DNA from: Actinomycetota bacterium
Lineage (GTDB): Bacteria; Actinomycetota; Acidimicrobiia; IMCC26256; PALSA-610
NCBI GenBank assembly: GCA_005779345.1
Contig: SXJQ01000028.1
Span: 1-5,022 of the forward strand
Reading direction: 5' to 3'
Length of the DNA stretch: 5,022 bases
Notes under the pieces: model-generated
Told to the model about the DNA's origin: nothing
Seen by the model: the letters and a program-made list of their open reading frames with translations, nothing else
The model's database searches: none
Made by a program: the position numbers and the translations under genes
In this document: positions 1 to 5,022 of the stretch, piece by piece
How the letters are laid out: the number at the start of each line of letters is the position of its first letter
How positions within the stretch are numbered: position 1 is the stretch's first letter

Positions 1-47
1 AACTCGTCGCCCGACAGTTCTCCCGAGATCGAGTCCACGGTGGCCAT
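1..47 (-). CDS. Start of a divergent gene, product unknown (partial)
   Basis: The minus strand has an ATG at 47-45 followed by 15 open codons to the window edge, reading MATVDSISGELSGDE. Thirteen of the 15 codons end in G or C, but the plus-strand frame 1 here shares the same wobble positions, so that bias does not settle the strand. The better support is a TACAAT hexamer ending 6 nt before the ATG, which would place the transcription start at or next to the A of the ATG. Leaderless mRNAs of this kind are common in actinobacteria. No Shine-Dalgarno is seen. Too little is visible to name a family. The alternative is that this stretch is the 3' end of an upstream plus-strand gene ending at the TAG at 70-72. 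Confidence 0.4.
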   Translation of the reverse strand, partial: MATVDSISGELSGDE

Positions 48-53
48 CTCGGT

Positions 54-59
54 ATTGTA
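54..59 (-). promoter_or_regulatory. Putative -10 element of a leaderless divergent promoter
   Basis: Read on the minus strand this is TACAAT, one mismatch from the TATAAT consensus. It sits 6 nt upstream of the ATG at 47. That spacing puts the predicted transcription start on the start codon, as in leaderless actinobacterial genes. No convincing -35 hexamer lies 16-18 nt upstream, which is not unusual in this phylum. On the plus strand the overlapping TATTGT (53-58) fits TANNNT and could serve the mrp operon with a leader of about 50 nt, but no -35 supports it. Confidence 0.35.
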
Positions 60-60
60 C

Positions 61-72
61 CTACGCGCGTAG
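61..72. promoter_or_regulatory. Perfect 12-bp palindrome in the divergent promoter region
   Basis: CTACGCGCGTAG is its own reverse complement and the symmetry stops at both flanks (C60 against T73). It lies immediately upstream of the divergent -10 hexamer and 42 bp before the mrp start codon. There it could act as an operator for a dimeric regulator touching one or both transcripts. The alternating CG core could also arise by chance in GC-rich DNA. No regulator is visible in the window. Confidence 0.3.
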
Positions 73-103
73 TGGAAATTCCCCGCGAGGAGAAACCCCG
101 CCC

Positions 104-109
104 GAGGAG
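104..109 (+). promoter_or_regulatory. Shine-Dalgarno of mrp
   Basis: GAGGAG ends 5 nt before the ATG at 115, a good match and spacing that fixes this start. A second GAGGAG lies at 87-92, too far upstream to serve the same ATG and without a suitable start of its own. The mrp frame is closed by a TAG at 70-72, so no long N-terminal extension is possible. Confidence 0.7.
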
Positions 110-114
110 CAGCC

Positions 115-930
115 ATGGCCAACTCGTTCACCGACGGCAAGACCCGCATCCTGGCCGTCGCGTCGGGCAAGGGTGGCGTCGGCAAGAGCTCGGTCACGAC
201 GAACCTGGCGGTCGCGCTCGCCCGGCGGGGGGCCGCCGTCGCCGCGATCGACGCCGACGTCTGGGGTTTCTCGATGCCGCGGATGCTCGGCATCGACCGT
301 CCGCCCGAGGTCGTCGATCCCGACGCGGAGCGGCCGCTCATGATCCCGCCGGAGGCCAACGGCGTGAAGCTGATCTCGATGGGGTTCTTCGCCCGCGAAG
401 ACCAACCCGTCGTGTGGCGCGGCCCGATGCTGCACAAGGCGCTCGAGCAGTTCCTCACCGACGTGGAGTGGGGCGACCCCGACTTCTTGATCGTCGACAT
501 GCCACCCGGTACCGGGGATGTCTCGCTGTCGATCGCGCAGTTCCTCCCGCGCGCCGAGGTCGTCGTGGTCACCACCCCACAACTCGCGGCACAAAAGGTC
601 GCGCAGCGCGCGGCGTACATGGCGAAGAAGGTGAACCTCGCCGTCATCGGCGTGATCGAGAACATGAGCTGGTTCCGCGCCGACGACGGCACGGCCTACG
701 AACTCTTCGGTGCCGGCGGCGGCCAGGAGCTCGCCGACGACCTCGGCGTGCCGCTGCTCGGGCAGATCCCGCTGCTCCCGGCCCTGCGCGAGGGCGGCGA
801 CGACGGTCACCCGATCGTGGTGTCGGACCCCGCGAGCGAGGCGAGTGTGGCATTCGCTCGCATCGCCGAACGCATCCACGTGGAGCTCGCGCCGAAGCGC
901 ATCTACCGGCCGGAGTTGCGGATCACCTGA
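115..930 (+). CDS. mrp: Mrp/ApbC-family P-loop ATPase (Fe-S carrier type), short and cysteine-free
   Basis: This 271-residue cytosolic ATPase belongs to the Mrp/NBP35/ApbC branch of the MinD/ParA (SIMIBI) P-loop class, whose members bind and pass on Fe-S clusters. Visible motifs are the deviant Walker A KGGVGKSS (residues 19-26, signature Lys19 and Lys24), the DADVWGFSMPRMLG switch region (46-59), the family block WRGPMLHKAL (101-110), Walker B with Asp128 followed by PPGTGD (130-135), IENMSWF (181-187) and GGG..L.VPLLGQIPL (201-220). Two usual parts are missing. There is no N-terminal DUF59/MIP18 domain: an in-frame TAG at 70-72 closes the frame and the Walker A comes at residue 18. The C-terminal CxxC that bridges a cluster in the dimer is also absent, and the whole protein has no cysteine. 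Mycobacterial Mrp also lacks this CxxC, so loss of the motif has precedent. It is probably first in an operon with the lipoprotein gene 29 nt downstream. The family call is firm; a role in Fe-S transfer is uncertain. Confidence 0.95.
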   Translation: MANSFTDGKTRILAVASGKGGVGKSSVTTNLAVALARRGAAVAAIDADVWGFSMPRMLGIDRPPEVVDPDAERPLMIPPEANGVKLISMGFFAREDQPVVWRGPMLHKALEQFLTDVEWGDPDFLIVDMPPGTGDVSLSIAQFLPRAEVVVVTTPQLAAQKVAQRAAYMAKKVNLAVIGVIENMSWFRADDGTAYELFGAGGGQELADDLGVPLLGQIPLLPALREGGDDGHPIVVSDPASEASVAFARIAERIHVELAPKRIYRPELRIT

Positions 931-932
931 CG

Positions 933-945
933 CCGCCGACGGCGG
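933..945 (+). other. Small GC hairpin between mrp and the lipoprotein gene
   Basis: CCGCC at 933-937 can pair with GGCGG at 941-945 around a 3-nt loop, just after the mrp stop codon (928-930). There is no U-tract, so it is not an intrinsic terminator. It covers part of the GGCGGGG stretch (941-947) that is the only candidate ribosome site for the GTG at 960, so it might damp initiation. Short stems like this are common by chance in such GC-rich DNA. Confidence 0.2.
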
Positions 946-959
946 GGCAGAATGCGGCA

Positions 960-1010
960 GTGAGGATCCGCGCCGCCCTCGTCGTCGTTGCCCTCGTCGC
1001 CGGCGCCTGC
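960..1010 (+). other. Lipoprotein signal peptide and lipobox (residues 1-17)
   Basis: The N-terminus MRIRAALVVVALVAGAC has two arginines, a hydrophobic core (residues 5-14) and a cysteine at 17 preceded by A-G-A. Signal peptidase II sites usually have Leu, Val or Ile at -3; Ala is tolerated but less ideal. The mature protein would start with Cys-Ser-Ser-Ser followed by an Asp/Thr-rich tether with two runs of four Thr, typical of a surface spacer. If not lipidated, the protein would probably be released by signal peptidase I. Confidence 0.75.
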
Positions 1011-4000
1011 TCGTCGAGTGACGACGAACCCGACACCACGACGACCGCGGCGGTCGCGCTGACCACCACCACCCGGGTCGAGCCGGCAACGGCACCCGCA
1101 CCGCTCGACTGCGAGCAGTGGCGTTACGACGCCGACGACGAACCCGCGCCCGGCGTGCTCCCCGCGGAGTTCGACCGTGCCGACTACAAGCGCACTTCGT
1201 TGCGAGACCCGCGCTTCGCCGCGTCGCCGGCCGATCACTGCGGACAGATGGGTGCGGCGGTCGACCTCGCGTGGGGGATCACACAGGGCCGCGACGACGT
1301 GCGCATCGCCGTGCTCGACAGCGGGATCGAGTGGCGCGATACCGCGGCGATGCTCGACCTCGCGACCAAGGCGTACATCAACCCCGGTGAAGCTCGTCCC
1401 CCCTGCGCGGCACCGACCGCGACGACCGGCGGCACCGACCGCACCGTGGTCGACACCGACTGCAACGGCGATGGCGTGTTCGACATCACCGACTTCGGCG
1501 CGATCACCGATCGCAACGCGAACGGCCTCCCCGACCCCGAGGACCTGATCCTCGACGACGCGTTCAGCGACGGTGTCGACGACGACGACAACGGCTACGT
1601 CGACGACATCTCGGGCTGGGACTTCCTCTACGGCGACAACAATCCGCTCGACACCGTCGCGTACGGGCACGGCACGGGGGAGGCGCTCGATTCGACCGCG
1701 GCCGCGAACGGGTTTGGCGACGTGGGGACCTGCCCGCGGTGCCGATTCGTCCCCGTGCGGGTGAGCGACAGCTTCGTGGCCGACGGTGGCCGCTTCGCCG
1801 CCGGGGTGCTGTTCGCCGTCGACAGTGGCGCCGCGGTCGTGCAGGAGGCACTCGGCGCGGTGACGAACCCACGCGTCGCGCAGGACGCGATCGATCTCGC
1901 GTGGGAGCACGACGTCGTGGTCGTGGCGTCGATGGCCGACGAGGCGAGCAAGCACGCGAACCTGCCGGGACTGCTCGACCGGACGCTCGCGGTCAACTCC
2001 GTCACCGAGAAGGAGCCGCTGCTCGGGGGCGACATCGAGGGCTACCTGGCGCTGAACGGCTGCACGAACTTCGGTGGTCGCACGCTCGTCAGCGTGCCGT
2101 CGAGCTCGTGCAGCAGCGAGGCGACCGGCATCATGAGCGGCGTCGTCGGCCTCGTCGTCTCGGCGGCGCGCGACGGCGGTCGCGATCTCACGGCGGGCGA
2201 GATCGTCCAGCTCGCACGGGCGACGGCCGACGATGTCGACTTCTCCGGTGATCTCGGCGCGAGCACCGGCGAGTTCATCGACACCGTGCGGTATCCGACG
2301 ACCCCTGGCTGGGATGCGACGTTCGGTTACGGACGGATCAACGCCTATGAGATGGTGCGGACGGCGCGCGACGGTGGCGCGCCCGTCAGCATCGATCTGG
2401 AGTCGCCCCGCTGGTTCGAGGTCGTCGACCCGGCGGCCGGGCCCGTCGAGGTCGTGGCGAGCATCGGCCGCTTCGCCGACGATGCCGTCGACGTTCGGGT
2501 CGAGTGGGCGGCAGGCCTGCAACCCCCCGAAGGACCCGCGACCGATTCCTGGCACGTCGTCGCCGAGCAGCTCGGACGAACCGGATCCGGCGAGGTGCGG
2601 GTGACGGTCGACCTCTCCGACCTCGAGGCGACCGGGGTGCCGTACGACGCGACGAACCAACGCCCGGCCGAGGAGCGCTTCACGGCGCGACTGCGGGTCG
2701 TGGTGACCGCTCCCGGCGACGCCGCCGACCGTGTGGTCGCGATCGACCAGCACCAGATCTTCGTGCATACCGACCCCGACCTGATCCGGTACGACCGTGT
2801 CGACGGCGCGGGCACGAGCAGTCCGGTGTTCGCGCAGCTCGACGCCGATGCGGGCGACGAACTGCTCGTGGCGACCGACGACGGAAGGATCCACGCGTAC
2901 GACGTGAACGGCGACGAGCTCGATGGCTTCCCGCTCCGCAACCCTGCCGCGGCCTGGTGGCCGACCGAATCGACGGCGGGTCACGACCTCGACGCGCCGG
3001 GCTCGGCGTTCATGGTCGGCGTCCCGAAGGTCGTCGAGCTCGACGGCGACGCGGGCAACGGCAGCGAGATCGTCGCGGCCGACATCGACGGCAACGTCTG
3101 GGCCTGGCACACCAACGGCGAGCGGGTCCGCGGTTTCGCGCCGGTCGGCGACTCCGCGCGTTCCGCCGTGCGGGTCGACGACGCGTTCTCGCGCGACGAC
3201 CCGGCCGCCCAGGACGCGTACAACCGCACGAAGCCCGGCATCTACGCGCAGCCCGCGATCGGCGACCTCGACGGCGACGACCGACCCGAGATCGTCGTCG
3301 CTGCCGCGGATCGCCACCTCTACGCCTGGCACGGCGACGGAACGACCGTCGACGGTTTCCCCGTGCAGCTCGTCGACCCCGCCAAGGTCGCGGCGATCGA
3401 CGCGACGACTCACAAGGTGACGTTCGCACCCGAGAGCGGCGTCGCCGAGGGCGGTGAGCTCATCGCCGCGCCGGTGATCGGCGATGTCAACGGCGACGAC
3501 CGCCCCGACATCGTCGTCGGCGCGCAGGAGTCGTACGAGGAACCGGTCAACATCGGCGACGGTGTCGACGTGCTCGCGCTGCTCGGTGCCGCGAGCACGC
3601 TCGGCAACACACGGCTCTACGCCGTCGACGCCGCGGGCAGGTTCCTCCGCGGCTGGCCCGCGAAGTTGGGCATGGTCGCGCTCGAGGTCCTGCCCACGAT
3701 CGGCGGTGGTGTCCTGGCCGCGGCGGTGATCGCCGACGTGCACCCGAACCCGGGCGTCGAGGTCGTCGCCGCGTCGGCCGCCGGGCCCGCCTACGTCCTC
3801 GGCGCCGACGCGACGAGCGTGTTCGGTCGGGCGGGCGATAAGGACCTCCCCCTGACGTGGGCCGGCGGGCTCGACGGCGCGGGGCTCGACCGGTTCGGCG
3901 CGCAACGCACGACCACCGACACGGTGGCGACGTTCGTGAGCTTCGGAGCGCCGACGGTCGCCGATCTCGACGGCGACGGCGACCTCGACGTGGCGGCGCC

Positions 4001-4406
4001 GGGCGGCGGGCTGACGCGGTTGCTCGACGTGCAGGCGGCCGACCTGCAACTCCCCAACGACGACCACCTGCTCGCGTGGGACGGCGCGACCGGCGACCTG
4101 CTCGCCGGGTTCCCGCACACGACGAGCGACATGGCCTTTTTCGTCACGCCCGTCGTGGTCGATCTCGCGGCCGACGGAACGCCCGAGGTGATCGCGGGCA
4201 ACGGACTCGACCTGCTCACCGCGGTCGCCGCCGACGGAACGATCCCCGACGGTTGGCCGAAGCTCACCGGGGGCTGGCTCGTGGGCACGGCCGCAGTCGG
4301 CGACCTCGAGGGCGACGGACGCCAAGAGCTCGCCGTCGTGCGTCGCGACGGCGTGCTCCTCGTCTGGCACACCTCGGCCTCGGCCGCGGTCGAGGGCGAT
4401 GACTGA
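960..4406 (+). CDS. Exported lipoprotein: divergent subtilisin-like (S8) domain plus FG-GAP/VCBS propeller
   Basis: This is a 1148-residue secreted protein, probably lipid-anchored on the outer face of the membrane. The GTG start is chosen because it gives a compact signal peptide with a lipobox (VAGAC, Cys17). The frame is open further upstream but reads Arg-rich nonsense inside mrp. Order of parts: signal 1-16; Ser/Thr/Asp-rich linker about 18-48; S8 domain about 84-470; beta-rich, Ig-like linker about 474-612; about eight FG-GAP/VCBS-type repeats 620-1138. The triad aligns as Asp120 (VLDSGI), His237 (GHGTG) and Ser386 (CSSEATG). The oxyanion-hole Asn is replaced by Asp327 (VVVVASMADE). No I9-type propeptide is evident, since the region before the catalytic fold is short. 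Apart from Cys17, eight cysteines (51, 94, 149, 168, 258, 261, 368, 384) all lie in the protease half, compatible with disulfides outside the cytoplasm. The protein is strongly acidic. Its substrate is unknown, and it could be a weak protease or a pseudoprotease used for binding. It overlaps the next gene by 8 nt, so the two are probably co-translated. Confidence 0.9.
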   Translation: MRIRAALVVVALVAGACSSSDDEPDTTTTAAVALTTTTRVEPATAPAPLDCEQWRYDADDEPAPGVLPAEFDRADYKRTSLRDPRFAASPADHCGQMGAAVDLAWGITQGRDDVRIAVLDSGIEWRDTAAMLDLATKAYINPGEARPPCAAPTATTGGTDRTVVDTDCNGDGVFDITDFGAITDRNANGLPDPEDLILDDAFSDGVDDDDNGYVDDISGWDFLYGDNNPLDTVAYGHGTGEALDSTAAANGFGDVGTCPRCRFVPVRVSDSFVADGGRFAAGVLFAVDSGAAVVQEALGAVTNPRVAQDAIDLAWEHDVVVVASMADEASKHANLPGLLDRTLAVNSVTEKEPLLGGDIEGYLALNGCTNFGGRTLVSVPSSSCSSEATGIMSGVVGLVVSAARDGGRDLTAGEIVQLARATADDVDFSGDLGASTGEFIDTVRYPTTPGWDATFGYGRINAYEMVRTARDGGAPVSIDLESPRWFEVVDPAAGPVEVVASIGRFADDAVDVRVEWAAGLQPPEGPATDSWHVVAEQLGRTGSGEVRVTVDLSDLEATGVPYDATNQRPAEERFTARLRVVVTAPGDAADRVVAIDQHQIFVHTDPDLIRYDRVDGAGTSSPVFAQLDADAGDELLVATDDGRIHAYDVNGDELDGFPLRNPAAAWWPTESTAGHDLDAPGSAFMVGVPKVVELDGDAGNGSEIVAADIDGNVWAWHTNGERVRGFAPVGDSARSAVRVDDAFSRDDPAAQDAYNRTKPGIYAQPAIGDLDGDDRPEIVVAAADRHLYAWHGDGTTVDGFPVQLVDPAKVAAIDATTHKVTFAPESGVAEGGELIAAPVIGDVNGDDRPDIVVGAQESYEEPVNIGDGVDVLALLGAASTLGNTRLYAVDAAGRFLRGWPAKLGMVALEVLPTIGGGVLAAAVIADVHPNPGVEVVAASAAGPAYVLGADATSVFGRAGDKDLPLTWAGGLDGAGLDRFGAQRTTTDTVATFVSFGAPTVADLDGDGDLDVAAPGGGLTRLLDVQAADLQLPNDDHLLAWDGATGDLLAGFPHTTSDMAFFVTPVVVDLAADGTPEVIAGNGLDLLTAVAADGTIPDGWPKLTGGWLVGTAAVGDLEGDGRQELAVVRRDGVLLVWHTSASAAVEGDD
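1209..2369 (+). other. Peptidase S8 (subtilase) domain, divergent active site (residues about 84-470)
   Basis: The fold begins with DPRFAASPADHCGQMGAAVDLAWGITQG-type sequence (from about residue 84), which matches the usual subtilase entry before the catalytic Asp. It ends with FGYGRINAYEMV (455-466), the standard last helix. Asp120, His237 and Ser386 occupy triad positions. The S1-pocket strand SLG reads ALG (297-299). The oxyanion segment AAGNE reads SMADE, giving Asp327 for Asn. The nucleophile motif GTSMAxP reads CSSEATG, losing the Gly, Met and Pro. After the catalytic His, the HGTHVAG pattern reads HGTGEAL. CPRC (258-261) before FVPVRV is a feature seen in many bacterial subtilases. Confidence 0.85.
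1458..1613 (+). other. Three EF-hand/dockerin-like calcium loops inserted in the S8 domain
   Basis: Between the catalytic Asp120 and His237 there are 116 residues, against about 31 in subtilisin BPN'. The insertion holds three D-x-[DN]-x-[DN]-G loops. Loop 1 uses Asp167, Asn169, Asp171, Asp175 and Asp178. Loop 2 uses Asp184, Asn186, Asn188, Asp192 and Asp195. Loop 3 uses Asp207, Asp209, Asn211 and Asp215. The first two have the spacing of dockerin or EF-hand calcium loops, with an acid at position 12. The third (DDDDNGYVDD) resembles the acidic loop common in large bacterial subtilases. Calcium binding is inferred from the motif. Confidence 0.7.
2817..4373 (+). repeat. About eight FG-GAP/VCBS-type protein repeats, likely a beta-propeller
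   Basis: Protein repeats with the pattern P-x-h-x-D-h-[DN]-G-D-x-x-x-[DE]-h-h-h, then h-x-A-[WY]-x-x-x-G, then G-[FW]-P. Approximate blades are 620-661, 686-728, 762-802, 836-903, 917-957, 995-1053, 1062-1102 and 1108-1138. Acidic loops are well kept in blades 3 (Asp769, Asp771, Asp773), 4 (Asp842, Asn844, Asp846), 6 (Asp1002, Asp1004, Asp1006) and 8 (Asp1115, Asp1119), and degenerate in blade 5 (DVHPNPGVE, 926-934). The closing G-F/W-P is present at 656-658, 799-801, 898-900, 1050-1052 and 1098-1100. Blades 4 and 6 carry insertions (about 856-884 and 1016-1034). Such repeats usually fold into seven- or eight-bladed propellers that bind ligands outside the cell. Confidence 0.85.
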
Positions 4407-5022
4407 TCTCCTCGACCGTCGGCTCCTCGTCGTCACCGGCAAGGGTGGCGTCGGCAAGAGCACGATCTCCGCCGCGCTCGCGCTCGTCGCGGCGCGCAAC
4501 GGCAAGCGGGTGCTGCTCGTCGAGGTCGACGCCAAGGGCAACCTCACCGACGCGTTCGAGCACCGCCGGGTCGGGTACCTCCCTGTCGAGGTGTACCCCG
4601 GCGTGCTCGTGATGACGATGGACACGGAGCATTCGCTTCGGGAGTACCTCAAGCTCAACCTCCGGATCCCGGTCATCGGTCGCATCGGCCCGGTCGCGCG
4701 CGCGTTCGAGTTCGTCGCCACCGCTGCGCCGGGGGTCAAGGAGATCCTCACGATCGGCAAGGTCCTGTGGGAGGTTCGCGAGGCGATCGCCGGTCGGGCC
4801 GACTTCGATCTCGTCATCGTCGACGCCGCCGCGTCCGGACACGTCGTCGCGCAACTGGGCGCCGCCGATTCGATTCGCGAGCTGGTCGACGTCGGCCCGG
4901 TGCGCCAGCAGACCGACTGGATGGTCGAGCTGCTCTCCGATCCGGCGATCACCGCGGTCGACATCGTCACGACGCCCGAGGAGATGCCGGTCGCGGAGAC
5001 GATCGAGCTCGTCGGTCGCCTC
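4399..5022 (+). CDS. ArsA/Get3-like ATPase, first 208 residues (runs off the window)
   Basis: Cytosolic P-loop ATPase of the ArsA/Get3 (anion-transporting ATPase) family, cut by the window edge. Visible are the deviant Walker A GKGGVGKST (residues 14-22, signature Lys15 and Lys20), VLLVEVDAKG (38-47), where the switch I/A' region lies, FEFVATAAPGVKEILTIGK (103-121), which is typical of actinobacterial members, and the Walker B/switch II Asp142-AAAS-Gly147-His148, equivalent to the DxxxTGH of ArsA and Get3. No cysteine occurs in the visible part, so there is no sign of a metalloid site. The layout resembles the mycobacterial Rv3679/Rv3680 pair of ArsA-like proteins, so a second copy may follow downstream. 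The ATG overlaps the lipoprotein stop by 8 nt. GAGGG (4392-4396) lies only 2 nt before the ATG, too close for a normal Shine-Dalgarno, so translation is probably coupled. Substrate is unknown; arsenic export is unlikely on this evidence. Confidence 0.92.
   Translation, partial: MTDLLDRRLLVVTGKGGVGKSTISAALALVAARNGKRVLLVEVDAKGNLTDAFEHRRVGYLPVEVYPGVLVMTMDTEHSLREYLKLNLRIPVIGRIGPVARAFEFVATAAPGVKEILTIGKVLWEVREAIAGRADFDLVIVDAAASGHVVAQLGAADSIRELVDVGPVRQQTDWMVELLSDPAITAVDIVTTPEEMPVAETIELVGRL

Noticed and set aside
1..72. A plus-strand reading (frame 1) ending at the TAG at 70-72, as the 3' end of an upstream gene.
   Set aside because: Not excluded, but it gives no recognisable sequence, and the minus-strand start with a well-placed TACAAT fits better. 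The two readings share wobble positions, so codon bias cannot decide.
72..959. The lipoprotein frame stays open upstream through the whole of mrp, which would give a 1444-residue protein.
   Set aside because: The upstream part is Arg/Pro/Gly-rich nonsense typical of an off-frame reading of GC-rich DNA, overlaps a clear mrp gene, and would bury the signal peptide and lipobox starting at 960.
166..4461. A 24-bp exact direct repeat, at 166-189 in mrp and 4438-4461 in the ArsA-like gene.
   Set aside because: It encodes the shared Walker A residues GKGGVGKS with the same favoured codons, and identity stops at both ends. Conserved protein motif plus codon bias explains it without recombination.
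903..4970. A minus-strand open frame of 1355 residues antisense to the lipoprotein gene.
   Set aside because: It runs codon-for-codon opposite the sense frame over the lipoprotein gene and stays open because TTA, CTA and TCA codons are avoided there. It has low-complexity Arg/Val/Asp composition and no recognisable domain.
4399..5022. Arsenite-efflux ATPase (ArsA) as a specific function for the last gene.
   Set aside because: No cysteines are seen in the visible part, no arsB, arsD or arsR lies nearby, and the sequence resembles the actinobacterial ArsA/Get3-like housekeeping pair instead.

Overview
The window is about two thirds or more G+C, and almost every codon ends in G or C. It reads as an ordinary chromosomal block of a high-GC actinobacterium. 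The Mrp variant, the ArsA/Get3-like ATPase (similar to the mycobacterial Rv3679/Rv3680 pair) and the Thr-rich lipoprotein linker suggest Acidimicrobiia (Ilumatobacter-like). That placement is inference from style, not from a marker gene.

Layout: positions 1-47 probably carry the first 15 codons of a divergent minus-strand gene, which seems to start from a leaderless promoter (TACAAT, complement of 54-59). A perfect 12-bp palindrome (61-72) and a strong Shine-Dalgarno (104-109) follow. Three plus-strand genes then run as a compact operon: a Mrp/ApbC-type P-loop ATPase (115-930); after 29 nt, a 1148-residue exported lipoprotein (960-4406); and, overlapping its end by 8 nt, an ArsA/Get3-like ATPase (4399 to the window edge, truncated). 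There is no gene-free stretch over 300 bases and no sign of RNA genes, CRISPR, insertion sequences or a terminator.

The central gene is the notable one. It encodes a lipid-anchored subtilisin-like (S8) domain with the Asp/His/Ser triad in place but heavily altered motifs, including Asp where the oxyanion-hole Asn should be. Three EF-hand/dockerin-like calcium loops sit between the catalytic Asp and His. A beta-rich linker domain and about eight FG-GAP/VCBS-type repeats, likely a beta-propeller, follow. It lies between two cytosolic deviant-Walker-A ATPases of families linked to Fe-S carrier work (Mrp) and membrane-protein targeting or anion transport (ArsA/Get3).

How the three work together is not known. 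A shared role in envelope protein delivery or quality control is a hypothesis resting only on operon structure.
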